The translations under genes and the position numbers were made by a program. Shown in pieces: positions 1 through 7,964 of a DNA stretch of 64,000 bases. How positions within the stretch are numbered: position 1 is the first letter of the stretch; each line of letters begins with the position of its first letter. This stretch comes from Nocardia rhizosphaerihabitans. GTDB lineage: Bacteria; Actinomycetota; Actinomycetes; Mycobacteriales; Mycobacteriaceae. The notes below the pieces were generated by a model. The model saw only the letters and a program-made list of their open reading frames with translations, ran no database searches and had not been told where the DNA came from. The stretch lies in NCBI RefSeq assembly GCF_014646295.1, contig NZ_BMNE01000003.1:491965-555964 (forward strand), written 5' to 3'.

Positions 1-1
1 G

Positions 2-706
2 CGGAAGCTGCGCATTCCGGTCACCGACATCTGGGGCATGTCCGAAATCGGCCTGGCCACCGCCGCGCCGCCGGAACTCGCCAAGCCCGGCACCATCGGC
101 ACCCTGCTGCCCGGCTACGAAGGCACGGTGCTCGAGGACGGTGAGCTGCTGATCCGCGCTCCGTTCACCATGAAGGGCTACCGCAACGATCCGGTACAGA
201 CCGCCGAGGCCAAGGATGCCGACGGGTGGGTGCACACCGGCGATGTGGTGACCGTGGACGACGAGGGCTACTACACCATCGTCGACCGCAAGAAGGAACT
301 CATCATCAACGCGGGCGGCAAGAACATGTCGCCCAGCAACATCGAGAACGCCATCTCCACCTCGTCGATGCTCATCGACAAGGTGATCGCGATCGGTGAC
401 GGACGGCCGTACAACGTCGCGCTCATCACCCTCGACGGTGCCGCCGTGCCGGCCTTCGCGGAGAAGTTCGGTCTCGAACCCGATCCGGCGGTGCTGGCCA
501 AGGACGCCCGCGTGCTAGCGGCCATCCAGGAAGGCGTGGACGAGGGCAACCGCAAACTCGCCCGAGTGGAGCAGATCAAGAAGTTCGCGCTGCTTCCGGA
601 CGTGTGGAGCGAGGGCAGCGACGAGCTGACCCCGACCGGCAAGTTGCGGCGCAAGCCCATCAACGCCAAGTACGCCGACGAGATCGAAGGGTTGTACGCC
701 GAATGA
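2..706 (+). CDS. Acyl-CoA synthetase (FadD type), C-terminal part
   Basis: This is the last 234 codons of an ATP-dependent acyl-CoA synthetase of the ANL superfamily. The gene enters from the left edge, so the ATP-binding P-loop is outside the window. Visible are the adenylate-contacting GWVHTGDV motif, the hinge YTIVDRKKELII, and the C-terminal subdomain with AGGKNMSPSNIE. A lysine in TPTGKLRRKPI is a candidate for the conserved C-terminal lysine. This pattern is that of the long-chain FACS group rather than of the shorter synthetase encoded at 7961. The stop codon overlaps the next start (ATGA), so it is translationally coupled to the kinase-like gene and probably serves the same catabolic block. 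The substrate cannot be read from this fragment. Confidence 0.9.
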   Translation, partial: RKLRIPVTDIWGMSEIGLATAAPPELAKPGTIGTLLPGYEGTVLEDGELLIRAPFTMKGYRNDPVQTAEAKDADGWVHTGDVVTVDDEGYYTIVDRKKELIINAGGKNMSPSNIENAISTSSMLIDKVIAIGDGRPYNVALITLDGAAVPAFAEKFGLEPDPAVLAKDARVLAAIQEGVDEGNRKLARVEQIKKFALLPDVWSEGSDELTPTGKLRRKPINAKYADEIEGLYAE

Positions 707-1767
707 CGGGATCCATCGACACGAGATCCGCAGCCTCCGAATGGCAGGCCATCGACATCGACGCCGTGGGTGCTTGGATGGACTCCGAGGGTCTGGCGCC
801 CGGCGAGATCACCGGTGTCGCGCCGATCGGCGGCGGCACCCAGAACATCATGCTGCGGTTCACCCGAGGTGGCCGCGACTATGTGCTGCGCCGTCCGCCG
901 AAACATCCGCGCCCGGTCAGCAACAATGTCTTGCGTCGTGAGGCGCGGCTGCTCGCAGCGCTGGGTGAGACCGATGTGCGCGCACCGCGCGTCGTCGCGG
1001 TGTCGGCAGACGAGACGGTGCTGCCTGGTCTGGCGTTCTACCTCATGGACCCGGTCGACGGGTTCAACCCCGGCACAGATCTTCCCGATCTGCATACCGG
1101 GGACGCGGCGGTTCGCCACGCGATGTCGCTGTCAGCCGTCGAGGGTATCGCCCGGCTGGGGGCGCTCGATCACACCGCGCTCGGGCTGGCCGATTTCGGC
1201 AAGCCCGAGGGCTTCCTGGAGCGGCAGGTACAGCGTTGGCTTCGCGAACTCGACGGCTACCGCGCCAATGAGGGCTACATCGGGCCGAACATTCCGGAAT
1301 TGGATCGAGTGTCGTCCTGGCTCGAGGCCAACCGCCCCGCGCAGTGGCGGCCGGGCATCATGCACGGAGACTGCCACCTCGCGAACATGATGTTCCGGTT
1401 CGACGGTCCGCAGCTGGCGGCGATGGTGGATTGGGAGATGTCGACCATCGGTGACCCGTTGCTCGACCTCGGCTGGCAGATCGCCACCAGCCCGGCCGGT
1501 GCCGCCGGTGCCGCTGTCACTCCGAAACTGGCTGCGGCGGGCGGACTTCCGACCGCGTCGGAGATGATCGAGCACTATGCCCGCTTCTCCGACCGCGATC
1601 TGAGTTCGATCACCTGGTATACGGTGCTCGCCGGGTTCAAGCTCGGCATCATCCTCGAGGGCACCTACGCGCGTGCCATCGCGGGGAAGGCGCCCAAGGC
1701 CACCGGCGATCATCTGCACGGGATCACTCTGCAGCTGTTCGCCGATGCGGCGGCGCTGATCGACTAG
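703..1767 (+). CDS. Phosphotransferase family protein (APH fold, FadE36-like)
   Basis: A 354-residue aminoglycoside-phosphotransferase-fold protein of the kind found beside fadD/fadE genes in actinobacteria; true substrates are mostly unknown and antibiotic resistance is not implied. The catalytic loop GIMHGDCHLANMMF supplies the base and metal ligand. The following VDWEMSTIGDPLLDLGW carries the second Mg-binding Asp, and GGGTQNIMLRF near residues 35-45 is the nucleotide loop. The ATG at 703 overlaps the preceding stop as ATGA and begins MTGSIDTRS; the frame is open upstream, but that stretch is antisense-like and low quality. In related bacteria such proteins sit with acyl-CoA dehydrogenases and may phosphorylate hydroxyacyl intermediates. 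That role is an inference from context. Confidence 0.85.
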   Translation: MTGSIDTRSAASEWQAIDIDAVGAWMDSEGLAPGEITGVAPIGGGTQNIMLRFTRGGRDYVLRRPPKHPRPVSNNVLRREARLLAALGETDVRAPRVVAVSADETVLPGLAFYLMDPVDGFNPGTDLPDLHTGDAAVRHAMSLSAVEGIARLGALDHTALGLADFGKPEGFLERQVQRWLRELDGYRANEGYIGPNIPELDRVSSWLEANRPAQWRPGIMHGDCHLANMMFRFDGPQLAAMVDWEMSTIGDPLLDLGWQIATSPAGAAGAAVTPKLAAAGGLPTASEMIEHYARFSDRDLSSITWYTVLAGFKLGIILEGTYARAIAGKAPKATGDHLHGITLQLFADAAALID

Positions 1768-1794
1768 ATCGGCTACCGCGGTTCGCGCGGACAA

Positions 1795-1832
1795 CGAATT
1801 CGGCCGGTGCCTGTAGGCACCGGCCGAATTCG
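1795..1832. terminator. Bidirectional hairpin terminator
   Basis: A perfect 17-bp stem, CGAATTCGGCCGGTGCC at 1795-1811 and its complement at 1816-1832, with a TGTA loop. It lies between the convergent phosphotransferase and ferredoxin-reductase genes. There is a T-rich stretch (TTGTTTCG) on the plus-strand side. It probably ends both transcripts. Confidence 0.85.
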
Positions 1833-1849
1833 CTTGTTTCGATGTCCGC

Positions 1850-3454
1850 TCAGCGACCGGCGGTGCGAACCAGATCGACCGCCGTGGTGATCTTGACGCG
1901 GGGCCGTCCCGCAGCCTCGCCCGCCGCGCGTTCGGCGGCATCGATCGCCGTCCAGCCGTCGCGGTCGACGACCTCGGGCTGACGTTCGCGGACCAGCGCC
2001 GCCAGCGCCTCCCGGTCGTTGATCGGTGTCTTCAGCTCACCGGCTGCGAAGTCGCCGATGATCTTGTCGACCGTCTCCTTCGCGTCGACCTTGTTGGTGC
2101 CGATGACGCCCCGTGCGCCGCGCTTGATCCAGCCCGTCACGTAGACGCCGGGCGCGACGCTGCCCTGGTCGTTGGGGACGATGCCGCGCGCGTCGTCGAA
2201 GGGCAGGTCAGGGACCGGCTCACCGCGATAGCCGATGGAGCGCAGCACCAGTCCGGTGGCCAGTGTCCCGGTCTCGCCGGTCGCCTCGGCGGCGGGGCCG
2301 GATTCGGAGGAGACCAACCGGTTGCGGCTCACCTCGAGTGCCTCGACGTGGCCGTAGCCGGTGATCGCGAGCGGGGAGGCGAGGTAGCGGAACACGATTC
2401 GCTTGTTGCCGGGGGTGCTGGGGCGTTCGGCGTATTCGTGAGCGAGGCGGACCTTCAGTGCGTCACCTGGCTCGAGGTCCGCGGTGTCGACGACCACGTC
2501 GACATCCGGCAGGTACCCCAGTGCCAGGAACTCCGGCGAGGTGTAGGCGGCCTCGGCGGGACTGCGGCGGCCGAGGAGGACGACTTCGCGAATCGCGCTG
2601 TGGCGCAATGCCTCGAGCGCGTGATCGGCGATGTCGGTGGTGGCGAGCTGATCGGGATCGGTGGTCAGGATCCGGGCGATGTCCAGTGCCACGTTGCCGT
2701 TGCCGACGATGACCGCGCGCTCGGTGCTGAGGTCGAATTCGCGGTCGGCGAAGTCCGGGTGCCCGTTGTACCAGGAGACGAACTCGGTGGCGGAGTGACT
2801 GCCGGGCAGGTCCTCGCCGGGAATGCCGAGCCGACGGTCGGTGGAGGCGCCGACGGCGTAGATCACGGCGTGATGGTGGGCCAGGAGCTCGTCGTGGGAG
2901 ATATGGTCGCCGACCTCGACATTGAGGTGGAACCGGAAATTGTCGCGCCGGAAGTCTGCGGCGAAGGCGTCGGTGACGATCTTGGTGCCCGCGTGATCGG
3001 GCGCGACACCCGCGCGGACCAGGCCCCATGGCGTAGGTAAGCGGTCGAACATGTCGACCTCGACATCGCCGCGCTCGAGCAGTTCCTGCGCGGCGTAGCA
3101 GGCGGACGGGCCCGCGCCGACGATGGCCACCCGCAGCGTTCCCCGCTCTTTGGGGGGACGCAGCTCGGCAGGGATCGGAGTGAAATCCGCTTCCAGTGGA
3201 TTGGCCTGGAAATACTCGGCATTGATGTCGCGGTACCTGGACAGTGATTCGGTCAGTTCGTCCTCTGGGAAGATGGCCTGCACCGGGCAGGAGTCCGCGC
3301 ACGCGCCGCAGTCGATGCAGGTATCGGGATCGATGTAGAGCATCTCCGCGGTGGCGAACTCGGGTTGATCCGGGGTGGGCCGGATGCAGTCCACCGGGCA
3401 CTCGGCGATGCAGGTCGCATCGTTGCAGCAGCGCTGGGTGATGACATAAGCCAT
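1850..3454 (-). CDS. fprB: Ferredoxin fused to ferredoxin/adrenodoxin-NADP reductase (FprB type)
   Basis: A 534-residue redox protein with an N-terminal 7Fe/8Fe ferredoxin fused to an adrenodoxin-reductase-like FAD/NADPH domain, the architecture of mycobacterial FprB. Ferredoxin cysteines are near residues 9, 10, 15, 19 and 23 and in CIDCGACADSC (46-56). The FAD Rossmann motif VGAGPSA lies at about 112-118, followed by PWGLVRAGVAPDH. An NADPH site is in VIVGNGNVALD. The start is the ATG at 3454 (MAYVITQRCC), placing the ferredoxin at the true N-terminus; the open frame upstream is not protein-like. It is divergent from the SDR gene and shares an inverted-repeat operator with the P450 operon. 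A role as electron supplier to CYP at 9574 is therefore a reasonable inference. Confidence 0.92.
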   Translation of the reverse strand: MAYVITQRCCNDATCIAECPVDCIRPTPDQPEFATAEMLYIDPDTCIDCGACADSCPVQAIFPEDELTESLSRYRDINAEYFQANPLEADFTPIPAELRPPKERGTLRVAIVGAGPSACYAAQELLERGDVEVDMFDRLPTPWGLVRAGVAPDHAGTKIVTDAFAADFRRDNFRFHLNVEVGDHISHDELLAHHHAVIYAVGASTDRRLGIPGEDLPGSHSATEFVSWYNGHPDFADREFDLSTERAVIVGNGNVALDIARILTTDPDQLATTDIADHALEALRHSAIREVVLLGRRSPAEAAYTSPEFLALGYLPDVDVVVDTADLEPGDALKVRLAHEYAERPSTPGNKRIVFRYLASPLAITGYGHVEALEVSRNRLVSSESGPAAEATGETGTLATGLVLRSIGYRGEPVPDLPFDDARGIVPNDQGSVAPGVYVTGWIKRGARGVIGTNKVDAKETVDKIIGDFAAGELKTPINDREALAALVRERQPEVVDRDGWTAIDAAERAAGEAAGRPRVKITTAVDLVRTAGR

Positions 3455-3491
3455 GGCGGGTTCCTCGGAGGTCGCATGTTTCGGCCATTGA

Positions 3492-3511
3492 CTGACCGCT
3501 CGTACGGTCAG
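3492..3511. promoter_or_regulatory. TetR-type operator, copy 1 (CTGACCG-N6-CGGTCAG)
   Basis: A perfect inverted repeat with 7-bp arms CTGACCG and CGGTCAG and spacer CTCGTA, preceded by TTGA. It lies between the divergent fprB and SDR starts, so it can control both. Nearly the same site occurs at 5575 and a one-mismatch version at 15636. The half-site length and spacing fit a TetR-family dimer. The TetR gene at 16570 is the obvious local candidate. Confidence 0.75.
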
Positions 3512-3552
3512 CATAATCGACGTAGGCATTCAGTGGAAACGAGGGAAATGAC

Positions 3553-4311
3553 GTGACGTTGCAGACGAGCGAGCTGCTGGCAGGCCGGGTGGCGTTGGTC
3601 ACCGGCGGTAGCCGGGGCCTCGGCCGGGAAGTGGTGGAGGCGTTCGCCGCGGCGGGTGCCGATGTCGTGATCGCCGGGCGCAAAATCGACAGTTGTAAGG
3701 AGACCGCGGCGAAGGTGCGGGCGGAGTACGGCGTGCGCGCTCTGCCGGTGGCGGCCAACGTCGGCGACTGGGCCGACTGTGACGCACTGATCGAGGCGGC
3801 CTACGGCGAATTCGGACGGGTCGACATCCTGGTGAACAATGCCGGTATCTCACCGCTGTATCCGAGCCTGGACGCGGTGGGGGAGTCGCTGTTCGACAAG
3901 GTGATCGGGGTCAATCTCCGGGGACCGTTCCGGCTGTGCGCCGAGATCGGCACCCGGATGGCCGCGGGCGACGGCGGTTCCATCATCAATATCAGTTCGG
4001 TGGCGGCTACCCGCTCCGACGTGATCGCGCTGCCTTACTCGGCGGCGAAGGCGGGCCTCAACAATGTGACCGAGGGGTTCGCCCAGGCCTTCGGCCCCAA
4101 GGTTCGGGTCAACGCTATTCAGTGCGGGCCCTTCGAGACGGATATCGCCAAGGCGTGGCCTGCGGAATTCCGGGCGCAGTTCGAATCGGCGGTCGCACTG
4201 GGCCGACCCGGGCGACCCGATGAGATCATCGGCGCCGCGCTGTATTTCGCATCCGATGCGTCCTCGTTCTGCACCGGCTCGATTCTGCGCCTCGACGGCG
4301 GCATCCGCTGA
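3553..4311 (+). CDS. Short-chain dehydrogenase/reductase
   Basis: A 252-residue classical SDR, NAD(P)-dependent, probably acting on a hydroxyacyl-CoA or alicyclic hydroxyl in the catabolic block. The coenzyme motif is VTGGSRGLG near residues 15-23, and NNAG is present. The catalytic Ser is in NISSVAA and the Tyr-Lys pair in YSAAK. The C-terminus DGGIR is typical. The start is GTG at 3553; the ATG at 3548 is in another frame and stops after two codons. The operator at 3492 lies 40 bp upstream. A broken acyl-CoA dehydrogenase follows 47 bp downstream and was probably in the same transcript. Confidence 0.9.
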   Translation: MTLQTSELLAGRVALVTGGSRGLGREVVEAFAAAGADVVIAGRKIDSCKETAAKVRAEYGVRALPVAANVGDWADCDALIEAAYGEFGRVDILVNNAGISPLYPSLDAVGESLFDKVIGVNLRGPFRLCAEIGTRMAAGDGGSIINISSVAATRSDVIALPYSAAKAGLNNVTEGFAQAFGPKVRVNAIQCGPFETDIAKAWPAEFRAQFESAVALGRPGRPDEIIGAALYFASDASSFCTGSILRLDGGIR

Positions 4312-4358
4312 TCACCGATCAGCCATCCAAACATCCGAACTCAGTGAGGTAACAACCC

Positions 4359-5450
4359 ATGGCATGGGATTTTCAGACCGACCCCGAGTTCCAGCAGGTC
4401 CTCGATTGGGCCGACGAGTTCGTGCGCACCGAGGTCGAACCATTGGATCTGGTGTTCGGCAGCCCCTACGACCGCTCGGACGAGAAGGCGATGGCGATCG
4501 CGGGCCCGAGCAGCGTGGGAAGTACCTTCAGCCACTGCTCGACGGTGAGATCGGCTCCTGCTACTCGATGACCGAGCCGCAGGCCGGCGCCGATCCCACC
4601 CTGTTCACCACCACGGCGGTGCGCGACGGGGACTGCTGGGTCATCAACGGCGAGAAGTGGTTCAACTCGGTGGCGGCCTTCGCCGAGTTCTTCATTGTCA
4701 TGGCGGTCACCGACCCCGAGGTCAGTCCCTATGAGGGCATGTCGATGTTCCTCGTGCCCGCGGGCACGCCCGGGCTCGAGATCGTGCGCAATGTCGCGGT
4801 ACACGGCTTCAGCGACCACGAGGGCTATGTCCGATACACCGACGTCCGGGTGCCCGTCGACCATCTGCTCGGTCCCGAGGGCGGTACGTTCGCGGTGGCC
4901 CAGACACGCCTCGGCGGCGGACGTGTGCATCACGCCATGCGCACTGTCGCCCTGGTACGCAAGGCCTTCGACATGATGTGCGAACGCGCCGTCTCGCGGC
5001 AGGTGCGCGACGGAACCCTCGGCTCTCTGCAATCGGTGCAGGAGCGGATCGCCGACAGCTGGATCGATCTGCAGCAGTTCCGGCTCCTGGTGCTGCACAC
5101 CGCCTGGCGCATCGACAAGGAGCAGGACTACCTGAAGGTGCGCAAGGACATCGCGGCCATCAAGGTGGCGATGCCGCGGGTGCTCCACGATGTGGCCCAG
5201 CGCGCGCTGCACCTGCACGGCGCTCGGTGTCTCCGAGGAGATGCCGTTCGTCGACATGTTGATCCACGCCGAGGTCATGGGCATCGCCGACGGCCCGACC
5301 GAGGTGCACAAGACGACACTGGCCAAGCAGGTCCTGCGCGACTACACCCCGGCTCCCGGGCTGTGGCCGACCGGACACCGTCCGGCGCTGCGCGAACAGG
5401 CCGCCGCCCATATCGAAGCGCAACTGGAGCTGGTCGTCGGCAACCTCTGA
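4359..5450 (+). pseudogene. Acyl-CoA dehydrogenase, disrupted by deletion and frameshift
   Basis: Three frames together spell an acyl-CoA dehydrogenase. The first (4359 to about 4497) reads MAWDFQTDPEFQQVLDW up to AMAIAGP. It then jumps to the frame reading PEQRGKYLQPLLDGEIGS (about 4505-5220) with SMTEPQAGADP and INGEKWFNS flavin-contact motifs. Finally LGVSEEMPFVDMLIHAEV runs to the stop at 5450. The first junction, at GGGCCC near 4501, skips roughly 60-80 residues of the N-terminal helical domain normally present there. The second, near 5221, fits loss of two bases in a GCGC run. A normal family member is about 400 residues; here only about 340 codons survive. The deletion and both shifts restore the original frame overall, but the product would be inactive. 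Confidence 0.85.
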
Positions 5451-5574
5451 CCCCTCGACGATCGGACCTCCGGCGAGTGGCCGTGTGCAGCATGCACACA
5501 GGCACTCGTTCGTGGCGATCAGCGGGGCGCCCGCCGCGCTGAACCAGTTCGCTACCTGGGGAATCGGAACTTGA

Positions 5575-5593
5575 CTGACCGCCCGTACGGTCA
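5575..5593. promoter_or_regulatory. TetR-type operator, copy 2, at the P450 operon
   Basis: The inverted repeat CTGACCG-N6-CGGTCA, spacer CCCGTA, preceded by TTGA exactly as in copy 1. It ends 12 bp before the ATG of the enoyl-CoA hydratase gene. It therefore overlaps the promoter or 5' leader, where a bound repressor would block transcription. No clear Shine-Dalgarno lies between it and the start, so the operon's first gene may be leaderless. Confidence 0.75.
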
Positions 5594-5605
5594 TACCATG
5601 AGTTC

Positions 5606-6400
5606 ATGGTTCAGCCCGACGAAGAGCGACCGGCATTCCTCCGCAAGGACGGGCACGTCGCGATCATCACGATGAACCGCCCGCACGCGATGAACGCGGT
5701 CAACGCCGCCATGTCGATCGCGCTGCAAGAGGCGGTGGACGAATTTCTCGCCGACCCGGAGCTACGGGTCGGCATTCTCACAGGCGCCGGAAAGGCGTTC
5801 TGCGCGGGCGCGGACCTGAAGGAAGTAGCGGCGAAGCGGTCACTGATCGGACCGGACCAGCGCGAGCGTGGGTTCGGCGGCATCATGAAGCAGCTGCTCG
5901 ACAAGCCGTTGATCGCGGCGGTGAACGGTTATGCGCTCGGTGGCGGAACGGAGTTCGTGCTCGCCTGCGACCTGGCGGTGATGAGCGACGCCGCCACCCT
6001 CGGCCTGCCCGAGGTGCGGCACGGCATCATCGCCGCCGGCGGCGGGCTGCTGCGCATGGCGCGACGCGTACCACTGGCGATCGCGCTGGAAGCCGTCATG
6101 ACCGGCGCGCCGATCTCGCCAGAGGAAGCACTGCGCTGGGGACTGGTGAACCGTGTAGTGCCTGCCGACCAGGTGCTCGACACGGCGATCGAACTGGCCG
6201 GCAAGATCGCGCGCAACGCGCCGCTGGCCGTGCAGGTGAGCAAGCGTGTGCTGTATCAGGCCGCGGCGATGTCGGACTGGGAGGCGGAGTCGTGGAAGCT
6301 GAGCGACGACGCGGCCAAGGCGATCTTGCGAACCGCCGACGCCAAGGAAGGGCCACGGTCGTTCGCCGAGAAGCGTAAGCCGAAGTGGGAGGGTCGGTGA
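5606..6400 (+). CDS. Enoyl-CoA hydratase (crotonase family)
   Basis: A 264-residue crotonase that probably hydrates a 2-enoyl-CoA formed by the acyl-CoA dehydrogenases of the same operon. The oxyanion-hole segment AFCAGADLKE is present. The two catalytic glutamates typical of true hydratases are retained in ALGGGTEF and LPEVRHG. It is the first gene of a run of seven, almost all joined by overlaps, so the operon is strongly co-translated. The gene set (hydratase, thiolase-like aldolase, DUF35, FadD, CYP) resembles the Rv3515c-Rv3523 part of the mycobacterial cholesterol cluster; EchA19 is the nearest functional analogue I can suggest. The physiological substrate is not shown by the sequence. 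Confidence 0.92.
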   Translation: MVQPDEERPAFLRKDGHVAIITMNRPHAMNAVNAAMSIALQEAVDEFLADPELRVGILTGAGKAFCAGADLKEVAAKRSLIGPDQRERGFGGIMKQLLDKPLIAAVNGYALGGGTEFVLACDLAVMSDAATLGLPEVRHGIIAAGGGLLRMARRVPLAIALEAVMTGAPISPEEALRWGLVNRVVPADQVLDTAIELAGKIARNAPLAVQVSKRVLYQAAAMSDWEAESWKLSDDAAKAILRTADAKEGPRSFAEKRKPKWEGR

Positions 6401-7560
6401 TGGCGGCCACCGCGACTATCGCCGGGCTCGGTCTCACCGACGTCGGCAAGGTCTACGGGCGTAGCGCGACCGATTTCGCGGCCGAAGCGGTTCGGCTCGC
6501 GGCGGCGGACGCGGGCCTTGCGGTCACCGACCTGGACGGCCTGCTGGTGAGCCCGGGAACCAAGGGCTCCCCGAAGCTGTCCCTGCAGAAAGTGCTCGGG
6601 TTGCGGGATCTGCGGCTACTCGCCGAGATCCACGCCCTCGGTGCCAGCCCGGCCGCCATGATCGCAGCAGCGGCACAGGCGATCAACAGCGGTGAAGCCA
6701 CTGCGGTCGCCTGCGTGTTCGCGGATGCTCCACTGCGCGAAAAGGGTTCGGCCCGTGATGCTTTCGGAACACAGCGCGCACTGCCCAGCGGATTCGCCTC
6801 GTACCACCTCGGCATCGGCGCGATCACGCCGAACCTGTTCTACGCCATGGCCGCCCGTCGTCATTTCGAGACCTACGGCACGACCAGCGAACAGCTCGGC
6901 GCGGTCGCGGTCGGCCAGCGTAGCTGGGCGGCCCACAATCCCGTCGCGCAGTTCACCAAGCCGATCACGGTCGCGGACCACCAGTCCTCACCTCTGATCG
7001 CGGACCCGCTGCACCTGCTGGACTGCTGTCTGGTCTCCAACGGTGGTGCCGCGGTCATCGTCACCTCCGCCGAACGGGCCCGTGAACTGGCACAGCCACC
7101 CGTCGACATCCTCGGTTGGGGCCAAGCCCATCCCGGGCAGGTGATGCGGCAGGGTTCGGACTTCGGTCTGCGCACCGGTGCGGCAGTCGCGGGGCCCGCG
7201 GCGCTGCGCATGGCAGGCGTCTCGGTCAGCGATGTGGATCTGCTCGAGCTCTACGACAGCTACACCTTCACGGTGCTGGTCACCCTCGAGGACTACGGAT
7301 TCTGTGCCAAGGGCGAGGGCGGTTCGTTCGTGTCCGACGGCAAACTCGGTCCCGGCGGCAGCTTGCCCTGCAATACCGGAGGCGGCCAGCTGTCGAGCTA
7401 CTACCTCACCGGATTCACGCCGATCGTGGAAGCGGTCGTGCAGGGACGCGGTCAGGCCGGCGCACGACAGGTCGACAAGAAGGACGTGATCATGGTGAGC
7501 GGCAGTGGTGGCGTCCTCGAACACCATGCCACGCTGGTCTTGAGTGGAGCCGGCCGATGA
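6400..7560 (+). CDS. Thiolase-like lipid-transfer protein/aldolase (Ltp family)
   Basis: A 386-residue thiolase-fold protein of the SCP2-thiolase/Ltp group. The ATG at 6400 overlaps the upstream stop (TGATG). The motif ELYDSYTFTVLVTLEDYGFCAKGEGG and the glycine-rich CNTGGGQLSSYY resemble mycobacterial Ltp2-type proteins, which act as retro-aldolases with a DUF35 partner rather than as true thiolases. The usual thiolase nucleophile context (N-terminal Cys-Ser-Gly/Ser) is not visible; the aligned segment reads AVACVFADAP. The very next gene encodes a DUF35 protein, so a two-subunit complex cleaving a C-C bond of a beta-hydroxyacyl-CoA is likely. The aldolase function is an inference from family and context. 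Confidence 0.88.
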   Translation: MAATATIAGLGLTDVGKVYGRSATDFAAEAVRLAAADAGLAVTDLDGLLVSPGTKGSPKLSLQKVLGLRDLRLLAEIHALGASPAAMIAAAAQAINSGEATAVACVFADAPLREKGSARDAFGTQRALPSGFASYHLGIGAITPNLFYAMAARRHFETYGTTSEQLGAVAVGQRSWAAHNPVAQFTKPITVADHQSSPLIADPLHLLDCCLVSNGGAAVIVTSAERARELAQPPVDILGWGQAHPGQVMRQGSDFGLRTGAAVAGPAALRMAGVSVSDVDLLELYDSYTFTVLVTLEDYGFCAKGEGGSFVSDGKLGPGGSLPCNTGGGQLSSYYLTGFTPIVEAVVQGRGQAGARQVDKKDVIMVSGSGGVLEHHATLVLSGAGR

Positions 7561-7964
7561 GCGAAACAGTGACCTGGCCGCCCATGAAGCGTGATGCCAA
7601 GAGCGCCGAGTTCTTCGACGCGGCGGGCCGGGGGGAGCTGGCCATCAAGAAGTGCACAGGCTGCGGGCGTTCGCTGGCGCCCGAGGCGATGGTCTGCACC
7701 GATTGCGGTGGTAGCGATCCGGTGTGGACCAGCGCCTCGGGCACGGGAACGCTCATCACGTGGACCACGGTGCACAAGGCACCCAACCCCGCCTTCGCCG
7801 ACCTGGTGCCGTACACCGTCGGCGTCGTCGAACTGGCCGAGGGGCCGTGGCTGTACGCGCGAATCACAGGCGAGCCCCTGGTGGGAGCCGCGTTGCGCTC
7901 AGAATTCGTCAACCCGTCCGAGGGCGAGAGCTACCCGGTGTGGGTCGTAGCGAGCGGAGAATGA
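7557..7964 (+). CDS. DUF35 Zn-ribbon/OB-fold protein, partner of the Ltp-like enzyme
   Basis: A 135-residue protein with an N-terminal zinc ribbon (CTGCGRSLAP then VCTDCG, four Cys ligands at about residues 30-49) and a C-terminal OB fold (GTGTLITWTTVHK onward). Such proteins bind acyl-CoA and form obligate complexes with thiolase-like or aldolase proteins (ChsH2 C-terminal domain, Rv3521). The ATG at 7557 overlaps the aldolase stop, consistent with stoichiometric co-translation. The length is that of a stand-alone DUF35 protein, without a fused MaoC domain. Confidence 0.9.
   Translation: MSETVTWPPMKRDAKSAEFFDAAGRGELAIKKCTGCGRSLAPEAMVCTDCGGSDPVWTSASGTGTLITWTTVHKAPNPAFADLVPYTVGVVELAEGPWLYARITGEPLVGAALRSEFVNPSEGESYPVWVVASGE

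Noticed and set aside
703..1767. Antibiotic-resistance aminoglycoside phosphotransferase
   Set aside because: The fold is shared, but context (fadD, fadE) and sequence type match metabolic FadE36-like proteins.
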